Part shown: piece after piece, positions 1 through 11,234 of the stretch
Numbering within the stretch: the stretch's first letter is position 1
How the letters are laid out: each line of letters opens with the position of its first letter
Source of the DNA: Cryptomeria japonica
Taxonomy: Eukaryota > Streptophyta > Pinopsida > Cupressales > Cupressaceae
DNA length: 64,000 bases
Assembly: GCF_030272615.1 (NCBI RefSeq)
Contig: NC_081414.1
Span: 234,991,733-235,055,732 of the forward strand
Reading direction: 5' to 3'
The notes under the pieces: generated by a model
Told to the model about the DNA's origin: nothing
Seen by the model: the letters and a program-made list of their open reading frames with translations, nothing else
The model's database searches: none
Program-made: the position numbers and the translations under genes

Positions 1-846
1 TGAATTTTTTGACAAAACGAAAACCCATTAGAGCTCTTAGCATCTTGATTTAAAAAATGTAAATTTCATAGTGATAAGATCATTTTTACTATTTTTTATA
101 TTATTTATTAATCAAAAGTGGTACCTAAACCTAAAATACCAAGGTTCAGTAAAACTTTAATAACTTTTTTATTTTTAGGTTTTAGAAAAATAAATTATAT
201 GACATCAATATACATACAGTTATTTTGAATATTAAAACAAAAATGAAAAATATGAAATTTTCATCAAATTATGGTGGTCGTACACCCGATATTTAAAAAA
301 TATACTTTATTGTCAGTTAAAAATTAATAAAAAAATATATATTCAATAAAAAAATAAGCAAAAATATTCTCATCAATATTTGGTGTCTTAGGTATCGTTT
401 CCCAAAAGGATTTGCAAAAATTCATTTATTTGCATTAAAAAAAGGGTGGTCGTACACATGTGTGGTATGGTCATGAAACAAGCATTTTGAAAAACCGGTT
501 TTTAAACATGCCTACTAAAAAGCAATTTCTACCATGTGGGTATTTAAATAAATTACATATTTAAAAAGTAGACTCCGAGCACTACATTTTCTACTACTAA
601 AGTTTTCTGAGATTCAATCTCTAAGTGCATCAAATTTTGACATCAATCAATGGAAAATTTGAAAAACAAAGAAAACACTTCCACTTTTTGGCCAAAAGTG
701 GGACTCAACTTTTTGCATCCACCCATGTTCATTTTAGACTTGTCACTTCAAAACTGGTTCATTTATCTCTTTTAAAACTATGTTTATTTATGCAGATTTT
801 CTTTATTCTTGTAAAGACATTTGAATTAGAAAACTAGCATACATAT
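1..846. other. AT-rich DNA, no gene seen
   Basis: This flank is rich in A and T and contains only short chance reading frames. I see no coding signature, RNA gene or terminal repeat. It lies directly outside the TG start of the element A1 LTR. The five bases before the LTR are CATAT; no matching target-site duplication can be assigned because A1 has lost its 3' end. Confidence 0.6.
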
Positions 847-1620
847 TGTAGACACCTAAAATTATCATGTCTAATTAAATAAATATTTTATTTATTTAAT
901 CATTTTATCCCGATTTTTCTATTAATTAAATAAATCTTTATTTATTTAATTAATTCATTTATCCTCTTCTAGTCTTATTTCTCATTTAAATAAATACATT
1001 TATTTATTTAAATTATCTTTTTCCTAAATTAAATAAATATCTTATTTATTTAATTGATCCCACTTCTTCTATTAATTAAATAAATATTTATTTATTTAAT
1101 TAATTCATTGGCCTTTTCTACCTATGACACATGTCATTCATCTTTTAATTCCTACACTACCTACCCCTTTCATTATTTTATTATTTTCTTTACCTACACT
1201 CTAATCATAGCCGACCTCCTTTTACACCTCTCAATCTTATCCCTCCATTTCATATTGTGTCTTCTATATAAGGAGATGCTTCCTTCATTATTAAACCCTA
1301 ACTACCTAGCTAATGAATCAAGCTAACTACTACTTGGCATATGAGATCCTACTTGCAACCACATTTTGTTCTTTGTTGAGCTCTTGTGCACACAAAATCT
1401 GAGAGCAAATATATCAAGCAAGATCAATGGAGATAGGAAGAATGGAGATTCAAACCCTATTGGACATATGATGGTATAGTCTTTGTGATTTCATTTGATT
1501 TGCATTGTATTAGGTAATCTTCATATGTTATGGTGGACCTTTGTTGTTGTTAGGCTAGGGTTTTGTGGTTAAATTCATTTAGTCTTTCAACATTGTTGTT
1601 ATCCATTTTCACCGTAGACA
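847..1620 (+). repeat. 5' LTR of element A1
   Basis: The segment starts TGTAGACACC and ends CCGTAGACA, giving TGT...ACA ends of the retroviral type, and a primer-binding-like site follows three bases later. Its first half has several AAATAAAT-rich blocks, as in the other LTRs of the window. A TATA box and a leader-like region follow. Length is 774 bp, about half that of the B, A2 and C LTRs. No second copy is present in the window, so the borders rest on the terminal motifs and the PBS position rather than on an LTR-LTR alignment. Confidence 0.72.
1265..1272 (+). promoter_or_regulatory. TATA box of the A1 LTR
   Basis: TATATAAG lies about two thirds of the way into the LTR, in the place where the B, A2 and C LTRs carry TATAAATA. 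It would drive the sense gag-pol transcript. Confidence 0.6.
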
Positions 1621-1623
1621 TTT

Positions 1624-1641
1624 TGGCACGCTCGATGGGAC
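1624..1641 (+). other. Primer-binding site of A1
   Basis: TGGCACGCTCGATGGGAC begins three bases after the LTR end, where minus-strand DNA synthesis is primed. It starts with TGG, the complement of a tRNA CCA end. It clearly differs from the lysine-tRNA type site of element B. I could not assign the tRNA with confidence. Confidence 0.6.
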
Positions 1642-1751
1642 TCTTATCCCTTTTGCATTTAACATCTTTGTTGCAGATATTGTATTTTGAAGTTGCAGAT
1701 CTGACATTTTTCGATGGCATTTTGGTATTTTCACGTCTATGTACTTTCAGA

Positions 1752-1985
1752 TCGCGTTTCTGGTTTTCTGTCGCGTTTGCGACATCTTGGATCGCGTCTA
1801 CATCCTTGATAGTATTTTATTTTTGCGGATTTTAAAAACCGCGTCTGTGTTCCTTAGTCGCGTCTGTGGTGTTTTTAGACGCGTCTGTGTCCAGAAGTTG
1901 CGCCTACGTTCTGAAACCGTTTCTATGTTTCACAGAAGCGCATCTGCGTCAGAGAGCCGCGTCTGGGGTAACCGCGTCTGTGTGC
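1752..1985 (+). repeat. A1 leader word cluster 1 (CGCGTCTGTGT)
   Basis: About ten irregularly spaced copies and variants of CGCGTCTGTGT, for example ACCGCGTCTGTGT, GTCGCGTCTGTGG and GACGCGTCTGTGT. The spacers are unrelated, so this is not a simple tandem array. It lies in the untranslated leader between the PBS and gag. Short reading frames through it are artefacts of the repeated word. Confidence 0.8.
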
Positions 1986-2379
1986 ATTGATTTCATTTTT
2001 GGAGTTTTATTGATTCGGTTTTTAGTCATTCGATTTTATTTTTTTAGATCTGGATTATTTTGAGCTAACATTTGCAAATCTAGCTAACAAAATTGGTGCA
2101 GCTTGTATTGAAAGCAAAATCATTTTGTTGAAGGCCCCTATTTTCACAAAGTCTTTTGGATCTAAAATTTATCTAACTTGTGTGCTTGCAGGAAGGGGTG
2201 ATCATTTGAAACAATCCAAACTACTAATAAATCTTTGTTGCAGGTCCTTGGCAAGGGTTTTTGGGTTTTTATTGTGTGCCTTGTTTTTCATAGATTAGCA
2301 AACACTTCAATTGGTGCACTAAAATTGAACCATTGTCTTTTGTGTCTTGAGCAATAGGCTCTTTTTGTTTAAATCTTTA

Positions 2380-2485
2380 GAGGGTCTGTCTTCCCGTGTG
2401 GTCATTAGGACTACTAGTGAGAAGAGAACGACCCAAGTGGTAGCAAAAGAAAAGCCATCTTCTTCCAAACCACTGTAAATAACTG
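2380..2485 (+). other. Conserved leader block of A1
   Basis: This noncoding segment between the two word clusters shares short islands with the leader of B, and in part with C. These are CTTCCCG, then GAACGACC followed by AAGTGG, then CCAA-CCACT. Its place in the leader suggests an RNA structure such as a packaging or dimerisation signal, but that is inference. Confidence 0.5.
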
Positions 2486-3202
2486 TATTCATGGTGAAAA
2501 CTATGGATAACGTGTGCTGATTAGTTCATACCGACACTATGTCTCCCCATAAACATGTTTGATCAAATTTATTTGATCAGTTGTAGGGCGTAACCCCTAC
2601 CGACTGGGAGCCTTCTGTATTTACAGAGCTGAAAGTGCCGCATGTATGGCCACATGAGCGGATGCCCTTACTAGTACCTTTTTATTTTAGAAGCCAAAAT
2701 CCTTCTAGTTGTTGGGGCAGGAGGTCGGACCTCTCGTAGCGGTCCACACACATACGGTTCTTAGTAGAGATACAAAGTTCACCACGGGGATTTTTCATGG
2801 AGACTGATGCTTGGCTGACCCGAGAAGTGAGTTTCGAGGGTGGAGCCAGTGAGGTCAAGCATCTAAGTATCCGCTCTGAATAGCATAGCCTTAGGGGTAA
2901 AACCCCATGTGGGATCAACAACTATTGTCTTGGCCAGCCATAAGAATTGTGCTTGACTTATTTTAAACATTCAAACATTCAAGACCAAACAATAAAACCT
3001 TGTGTCTTTTGTGTCTTCAAGTGTATGCAAAATAATTTTACATCAAACAACACACTTTTCTTTGAGTCATTTTGTCTAGACACTTGCAAACATTGAGTCC
3101 TCATCAACACTGTGTCCTCTTATCACGAAAAATAGTCAAACATTCAGATTTGGTCACAAAATAACTTCACAGATTGGAAAAAATTGCACAAATTTTGCAG
3201 AA

Positions 3203-3386
3203 ATGCATCTGTGTCTGATATAACCGCGTCTGTGTTGTATAGCCGCGTTTTTGAAGGGCAGCAACGCGTCTGTGTTCTCAGTATCAACATTGCATTTACA
3301 AAGTCTCAAAATCATGGTTGGGTTAAGCAGAACCACGTCTGTGTCAGGAAATCACGTCTGTGTAGTATACAGGCACGTCTGTGTCT
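3203..3386 (+). repeat. A1 leader word cluster 2 (CGCGTCTGTGT)
   Basis: Seven or so further copies of the same word, in the same orientation as cluster 1, lie between the conserved leader block and gag. Forms seen include AACCGCGTCTGTGT, CAACGCGTCTGTGT, CCACGTCTGTGT and GGCACGTCTGTGT. Element B has two clusters in the same two places but with a different word. Confidence 0.8.
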
Positions 3387-3876
3387 AGAATTGAAAAACT
3401 TTTACAGTCCAGCAAACAAACACAGTCAATTTTAGAATTCTTGAGCTTCCTAGGTTATTTCTCTAGGATTTCATCTAGCATTCAACCTGTCTTTGGGTCT
3501 CACATAGTCCATCATTGCTTTACATCTTGCATTACATTCACATTTGTCTAAACTTGAGTCAAAAGGTCACTTGCTTGTCCTCATCACACTTTGTTAACAC
3601 ATTACATACAACAACATTTTGCTAAGTGGTCCCTCATCAAGGTCTATCACCTTTGGGTCTCATTTGGTCTTACTTAGAATCAAGGTCAACTTACCTCATC
3701 AAGAGAAACTATCCTCTCTTTGGAAGCCACACCTACTCTACTACATACATACTTGGTCTCACATTTTGGACATTGCAAGTACACTTTAGATTCATTTACA
3801 TTCCATCCAACTCTTGGTCTTCCATACTCTTTTCCATTTTCATCTAGTCTCACACATCTTGGTTAAGACCTAGTTC

Positions 3877-5967
3877 ATGGTTGAAACCCGTTCCCAAAAA
3901 TCTAGGAGAGAAGCTAAAGAGGCTCAAGAGTCCGTAAACATGAGTGCTTATGAGTATGACAATGATGTCTTTTTCAATTCTGATCATACTACATTACCTG
4001 ACATGGATGCCTATAGAAACATTCCAAATGTTGAGAACATGGACACTACAAACAACAATGATACACACAATGACAATATGGACAACATTTCAGTACATTC
4101 AGCAGAAGTGGAAGACACCGTTATGGATCCTGATTTCAATCGATTGGTTGAGGAAATAATGAGGAGAGATAGACAATATTTTCTACAAGTGATGGCACAA
4201 AGTGGAGCCAAGATCCCTCATGATTTTGACATGTCTCAAATAATGGAAAATTGACCTTTGCAACAAACTCACTCCAACATGGATCAAAGGAGGCCTAATA
4301 GTGGAGGCAATAGAGGACCACATATGGTGCCTAAATCACCATCATCTTTGTTTCAAAAACCAGAGGTCCCATACACACATGGCCAAGCATATGATACTCA
4401 CCTTTGCAGACCATTATGGAAGTCTTATGCAGAAAAATATGCTCAATCACATACCAATGCTAAGGATCAACAACCAAAGCAATTGGATATTCAAAGGCAT
4501 GCTCAAAATTTGGACACAATGAAACCTTGTGTCAAATTTGGGGACAACACACTAGAACAAACTCATGACATGCTTGTCGAGTGTGGTATACATGGACAAA
4601 GCAGATATTCCATTCCTCACCATGACTCTATACCAAGTGGTCCATATACGCAGCATCATTATAGACCTCCTCCATATGAACATGTGTATGATCAATATCA
4701 TCCATATATGCAGCATGCTCCTCCTCCAATTGGTGCCTCAAGCATGGGGTATGGTCCAAGGAGTCGATCTCCACCTAAGAACAATTTGGAGCAACAAATC
4801 AGGGACTTACAAAAGAAAATGGAGGACATAAATACACCGAAGCCAATTTACACAATGAGAGACATATGTCCTTATCCATTTGACAAGAGCATTCCAATGC
4901 CTCCATTTCCTACACACTTTGTGACGCCTAAGTTTTATAAATATAGAGGAAAAGGGGATCCTAAGGCACACATAAGACAATTTTTTACAGCTTGCATTGA
5001 AGTGGCAGCAGAAGAGACATATTTGATGAGATTATTCCCACAAAGCTTAGGTGATCAAGCTATGGAATGGTTCTCCCAACTTCCACCTGGAATTAAGTCA
5101 TGGGGTGACTTAGCAGAGGCATTTATCCAACATTTCTCATACAACATAGAGACAGACATATCAGCCACTACTTTGTGCAACACCAAGCAAAAGGATGGAG
5201 AATCTTTTGCATCATTTTTACAAAGATGGAGGAACCTAGCTAGCAGATGATCTTGTGAAATCCCACAAAAAAAAATGGTAGAAATGTTCACCCAAAATGT
5301 TAGCAAAGACATTGGTTATGACTTGAGAAAAGCTTGTTTGTCCACCTTCAAGGACGTCATTGAAAAAGGCTTAGCGACAGAAAAAGTTTTAATTGTATTT
5401 TCTGGATCAAGCTCTACAAACAATCAGGTGAATACTCAAACAACTTCAAAATCACGAAGGAAGTATACCCCATTGGGAGAACCACTTGAGTCAGTTTTCA
5501 AGAAGATAGTGTCAAACAAAATAATAACAATTCTAGATTTGCCTCCATATGAGCCAAAGGTTAAACTGAATTGGTGGAATGATGATGAGTATTGTGAATT
5601 CCATAAGAGCAAAGGTCATAAAACAAGAAATTGTCATCGACTGAAGAACATCATACAAGATCTTATTGATAAAGGTGACATTGAGATCGAGGGACACTCA
5701 TCCAATCAGGAACATGAGATGTTTAAAGAACCTTTCCCAAAACATGACAAGGGAAAAGCTAAAGCCACAGATGATCAAACCAACTATACCAGAGCATCTT
5801 ATAACTATGATTCAACTATCAATCACATTTCGATGGACAATCATGTCTCTACCATTATCATCAAGGAAAAACCGTCTGAGAATCCTACCCAAAGACCTAA
5901 GATTGTCCTAAAAGGCATTGGATCTTCTTTCGAACCTATCTCTGAATGCAATGTTACAACTCGTTGA
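3877..5967 (+). pseudogene. gag: A1 gag: capsid/nucleocapsid polyprotein, broken
   Basis: Encodes the structural polyprotein of a Ty3/gypsy element, which forms the cytoplasmic particle. The start ATG at 3877 gives MVETRS, matched by MAQTRS in element C. Next come an FNRLVEEIM-type N-terminal motif and the retrotransposon gag domain around 4920-5250 (YRGKGDPKAHIRQF, TYLMRLFPQSL, FLQRWRNL). A zinc knuckle of form C-X2-H-X4-H-X4-C (CEFHKSKGHKTRNCHR) lies at 5593-5634. The frame is continuous but interrupted by TGA at 4252, 5248 and 5965. At the last two, element C reads Arg, pointing to CGA-to-TGA changes. It is followed in frame by the protease, so gag and pol were one polyprotein. Non-functional as it stands. 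Confidence 0.9.
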
Positions 5968-5973
5968 GGAAAA

Positions 5974-7686
5974 TTGACTTTGCAAGGTGCTCCGACTAAA
6001 AACATTGCTTCCTTTTCAACCAAACCTGAGTATGACCTTGTAGAACAGTTAGGGAAAACACCCACGCTTATTTCCATCCTTGAGCTCTTGTGCATATCTC
6101 CCGCACATAAAGCAATTCTTGACAAAATATTGAGAGAAACTTCCGTCCCCACTGATCTAAACGTGGACGAGTTTCAAGCCCTGGTGGGATACCTTTCCAT
6201 TCCACACTCCCTTACATTCACAGAAGTCGATGACGCCTTCGTAAGTCAGCCACATAATGCACCATTACACATTGAAGCCTTCATACACAAACATCGAATC
6301 AAACGAGTCCTGATAGATGGAGGAGCAGGTCTAAACATTTGTACATTGAGCACTATTAAACAATTGGGATATTCCGACAAGGCTGTAAATTCTACAAACA
6401 AAATCACTATAAAAGCGTATGATGATGAAGAGCATTCATCCAAAGGCACAGTCACCTTACCTCTCAGAGTTGGGCCAGTTACAAAGGATGTGGTTTGTCA
6501 AGTACTTGATCTTGATCTCACATACAACATATTGCTAGGACGTCCTTGGATTCATGAAATAAGGGCAGTCCCGTCTACATATCACCAATGCATTAAGTTT
6601 CCTCACAATGGAGTTGAAATAACAGTTAATGGTGATCCTAATCCATTCATATATTGCAATAACTTGAGACCAAAAACTGAGACCATCATTCCCAGTAATC
6701 GCGAAGCTATTCCTTCTTCTGCGTACATTGATCTTGAGTCATTAAAACCTTCGACATCAAAACAAGGTGAACTTAAGGGCAAATTCTAGGACAAAGGCAT
6801 GGGTGAATACACTTTGAATTAGACCATGTACTTACAACAAGTCATGAATTCACCAAAAGAATATGGACGACCACATCCTACTAAGCGGGTATCTATCATT
6901 ACACTTGAATGGGACCCTACTACCTTTCAAAAATGGGGTGAACTGGAAGAGGAGGACTTATACAAAATGCTTTACAAAGATCTTGAAAATGATACTCAAG
7001 ATCACATCAGTATACCATGTGAAAAGTATGGCAAAGGGTTCAAGATTCTACAAAAAATTGGGTATGATGGCAAAAGTCCTCTTGGGTTAAGAAAGGAAGG
7101 CATCATTGAACCTTTACAACTTGAATTGACATTCAAAAAGGAACGCTCCAAAGGACTTGGTTTCATGACTTCCAAGGTTCACACTCAAAAGACAGAAGAA
7201 GCATTACAAATCAAAGCTGCCAAAATTCAACAAGAAAATCGCTATTCCACAGATTCCAATGAATGGGAATGGGGTTCAGACAAATCCTCTAGTGATTATG
7301 AGCTCACCGAGATATTCAGAGAACCAAGTGAACCAACAAAAGAAGAGGAATTTAATAGGAAATTCAAAGTTGGTCAAGAAACAACTCCAGAGGAACCCAT
7401 ACAGTCTTTGTCTCTAAGTTCTAGGTCAAAATCACATAGAATGAGAACACCTGTCCCAGAATGCGCTACTAGTGATGATAATTTGGATTCATTCACGATC
7501 GAGATTGATGAGGAAAGTGTCAATGATGACCTCGATAACTACCTCGACATACCCGAATATAACTGCATCTTCACTCTTAGCCCCGCTAACTTCGAAGACA
7601 TTAAAGGCCTTCCCCTTGTCCACCACCAACTTATTGACTGGGATCCTGAAAGACCTGCACAGTTTGACACATTCCAAAATGATTAA
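5974..7686 (+). pseudogene. pro: A1 protease and G-patch-like region of pol
   Basis: Aspartic protease that would cleave the polyprotein. The active-site segment RVLIDGGAGLNIC is at about 6304-6342 and the second conserved stretch YNILLGRPWIH follows about 70 residues later. The usual D-[ST]-G is D-G-G here. After two stops (near 6787 and 6820), a glycine-rich segment at about 7027-7164 (YGKGFKILQKIGYDGK ... KGLGF) looks like a G-patch, a nucleic-acid-binding module. An acidic stretch with NEWEWG follows. The order protease, G-patch, reverse transcriptase is shared by all three elements. Decayed by several stops and a deletion around 7684. Confidence 0.82.
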
Positions 7687-7731
7687 GCTCCTGGGGACCA
7701 TAAAGCGGGATACACTATAGAACTCAATAGC

Positions 7732-9604
7732 GTGGCATATTTTGGTGAGGGTGTCGAACCTTCCAGCCGCAAAAATATAAAAATAAAAACAAATCAAGGG
7801 TCTTATGGTGAAAACCACACTGTGGCGCTGTCTAACCCCAAAAAAGTAAAAAGAAAGGATGTATCTGAGGGCGAAAACCTCTCTGAGGCACCCAAAGATG
7901 GAAGGCTCGACATTCTCCCAGCATCATATGAGGAAAAGTCATCCATGTTGGTAGAGGAGACTATCAAAACAAACATTGGTACAGAAGAAGTTCCACACAA
8001 CATATTCTTGGCTCAATCTTTGCAAGAGTCAAAAAGGTCAAAATTTATAAGTTTCTTCACGGAACAACAAATCAACTTTTCATGGTCATACACTGATATG
8101 CCTGGATTGGATCCAGATTTGGTAATGCACATTTGACAGTTAAACCGGGGGCAAAACCAGTGAAACAGAAATTAAGAAAGATGCATCTACAAGTGGCATT
8201 ACTAGTCAAAGCAGAACTTGAGAAATTATTGGATGTCAAATTCATACGCCCAATTGATTATCCTGAATGGATCTCCAACTTAGTGTCGTCAGTAAACCAG
8301 ATCATAGCATCAGAATATGTACAGATTTCAGAGACATCAACAAAGCTTGTCCTAAGGATGATTTCCCGTTACCAAATATTGACTTGATTGTAGATCTCAC
8401 AGCAGGTCATGCGATGTTATCCTTGATGGATGGATTCTCTGGTTACAATCAAATAAAAATTGCATCCGAAGACTAGCACAAAACAACATTCACTTGTCCT
8501 TGGGGAACTTTCTGTTGGAATGTCATGCCCTTTGGGCTAAAAAATGCGGGCGCTACATATCAAAGAGCCACGACTACTATCTTTCATGATCTCATGCACG
8601 TAACTATGGAAGATTATGTTGACGACCTCTTGGGTAAATCACTCGACAGAGAATCACATTTGGACATACTTTCAATCATCTTTGATCGGCTGGAAAAATA
8701 TAAAGTAAGATTAAACCCCAAGAAATGTGTCTTTGGAGTAACCTCCGAGAAGCTCCTGGGATTCATTGTATCAAAAAGAGGAATTGAAGCCGATCCAGCA
8801 AAAGTTAAGGCTATCCTAGAGATGCAGCCACCAAGAAATATCAGTCAACTTTGATCTTTGCAAGGGAGACTCCAGTCCATACGAAGATTCATAGCACAAC
8901 TTGCAGATAAATCTAATCCTTTTCAGCACCTGCTACATAAAAACATAAAATTCAAATAGGATGATAACTGTCAACAGGCTTTCCAGATACTCAAAGATTA
9001 TCTTCTGAATTCGCCAGTTTTGATGCCACCAGTTCCAGATCAGCCTTTATTACTGTACATATCAACTACTTCAACAGCACTGGGGGCACTCTTAGCACAA
9101 CAAGATGCTGAAGGCAAAGAAAAGGCAATATACTATATCAGTCGCACATTGGTAGGATATGAGCTAAACTACACAACAATTGAGCATGCATGTCTCACCG
9201 TGGTCTTTGCTTCACAGAAATTATGACATTACATGCTGACTCATAAGACTAAGTTGGTTGCAAGGATAGATCCATTAAAATACCTTCTCAATAAAGCAAC
9301 ACTTATTGGGCGACTAGCCAAATGGATAATGATCCTGAGTGAATTCGACATCGAGTATGTGGACATAAAAGTAATAAAAGGACAATCCATCACAGATCAA
9401 TTAGAAAATTCTCCCATGATAGATGATGTTCCTCTAATTTCAAAATTTCCAGATGAATCCATTTTAACAGTGTCACATGCAAAACCATGGCAATTATACT
9501 TTGACGGCTCATACACAGCATGGGGTAGAAGCTGGCATCCTCTTTATAACTTCTCAAGGGGATTCTATACCAAAATCATACCGCTTATCAATTCCTTGCA
9601 CTAA
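7732..9604 (+). pseudogene. A1 reverse transcriptase and RNase H, broken
   Basis: RNA-directed DNA polymerase copying the element RNA into DNA, with its connected RNase H. Recognisable RT blocks are KLLDVKFIRPIDYPEW, RICTDFRDINKACPKDDFPLPN, FSGYNQIKIA, MPFGLKNAGATYQRA, and the catalytic YVDD at 8615-8626. RNase H follows (LLYISTTSTALGALLAQQ, YYISRTLVGYELNYT). The reading frame shifts near 8130 and again near 8300. It has stops at 8473 (Gln in C), 8852 (Arg in C), 8957 (Trp in C) and 9224 (Arg in C). The codon differences are mostly C-to-T or G-to-A. Not functional. Confidence 0.92.
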
Positions 9605-11234
9605 TAACATAGCGGAATATGAGGCATTAACAACAAGATTACGGATTGTTGTTCAGTGGAAGATCCAGGAACTTCGTGTTTTTGGGGACTCTCAACTGGT
9701 AATTCGTCAAGCAACTGATGATTATCAAACAATGGATGAGAAATTAATGCCTTACAAAAGAATGGTGGATGACTTGAAACAACATTTCACAAAGATAGAC
9801 TTTGAGCAGATACCAAGAGAGCAAAATCGAGCTGCAGATGCCATGGCTACAATTGCTTCACTGATCGATCTACCTACGAATGAGACCCGCTATGAATTCT
9901 TGGTGGATAACCTTTTGGTTCCTTCGTATGAAATCTCTCCTACTAAGATGATATGTGTCGTCGGTCCCGAGTCCCAGTTATATGGTTCCATTTTCACATA
10001 CCTTCACGATAATACCCTTCCTCCTGACCTATCCAATAACCAACGTCGCACTTTCATTCGCCAATCTTCTTGATATGTCATTTTAGCTGATATCCTACAC
10101 CATCGAGGTCTAGATGGCACTCTTCTTAGATGTTTAGAAAGCGACGAAGCTCAGATTGTGTTACGTGAAGTACATGAAGGGATATGTGGTCCACATTCTA
10201 GTGGTCCTACCTTGGCCAAGAAACTTATCAAGACTGGATATTACTGGCCCAATATGGAAAAAGATTCATATCAGTTTGTCAAAAAATGTAAGTAGTGTCA
10301 ACTTCATGGAGACCTCATCCATGCGCCCGCACAAGAACTTCAACCAATTGCGACTCCTTGGCCCTTTTGTTAGTGGGGACTCGATCTCATAGGCAAGATT
10401 CACCCTCCATCCTCCAACGGTCATAAATTCATTATCACTGCCACAGAGTATTTCACAAAATGGATCGAATATGTGCCTCTCATGCAAGTCACTAGAAAAC
10501 AAATTGCTACATTCATTCTCAACTATATCATTTGTCGATACGGTATTCCCGTTTCCATTATTACCGATAACGGGTGTCCCTTCAAAAATCAGGATGTTCG
10601 TGAACTCTGTGATCACTTCCATATTACCCATTGTTTCTCCACACCATATTACCCCCAAGGTAATGGTCAAGCTGAGGCGTCTAATAAAACAATCCTTAAA
10701 ATCTTGAAAAAGACAGTCGACAACGCTGGCTGTAATTGGCATATCCAACTTAATCCCGCACTTTGGGCCTACCGCACAAGTGTCCGCACACCTGCAGGAG
10801 CTACACCCTATTCTCTTGTCTACGATGCTGAAGCCATCTTGCCTATTAAGGTCAAGCTACCCTCTTTACGATTCTCTTTGCAAAACATTATCAGTGATGA
10901 AGACTATAGGGTCTCTCGCTTACAAGAACATGAACTATTGGATGAACCAAGACAAACTGCTTTTAATCATCTCAAGGCTTATCAACAATGAATGAGTCGC
11001 AGCTACAATCACAAAGTCAAGCCTCACACATTTGAGGTAGGTGATTTGGTTCTCAGAGAAAACCCCAAAAATCAGCAAGACAGAGAGAAGAAGGGCAAGT
11101 TCGAACCAAATTGGCTTGGTCCTTACATCATCACAACAACATATGGATCTGGTGTATATCAACTCTCAACCACAAAGGGCGAACCTTCGGAGGATCCTAT
11201 CAACAACATGCACCTTCGCAGGTTCTACACATAG
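9477..11234 (+). pseudogene. A1 second RNase H and integrase, broken
   Basis: After a one-base frame change near 9520, an archaeal-type RNase H follows: YFDGSYT, CTNNIAEYEAL, VFGDSQLVIRQATDDYQ, QNRAADAMATIASL. A second RNase H is the hallmark of the Tat lineage. Integrase runs from about 10080. It has an HHCC-type zinc module (HEGICGPHSS ... KCK-CQLHG), then the catalytic core with WGLDLIGKIHP, ITDNGCPFKNQ and YYPQGNGQAEASNKT. A C-terminal segment ends NNMHLRRFYT. There is no chromodomain. Stops at 10074, 10372 and 10989 stand where B or C has Arg or Gln; another stop lies at 10271. Confidence 0.9.

Noticed and set aside
1739-2063. Overlapping plus-strand frames in the A1 leader
   Set aside because: They run through the repeated word CGCGTCTGTGT, differ in frame, start mostly at non-ATG codons and have no match in B or C.
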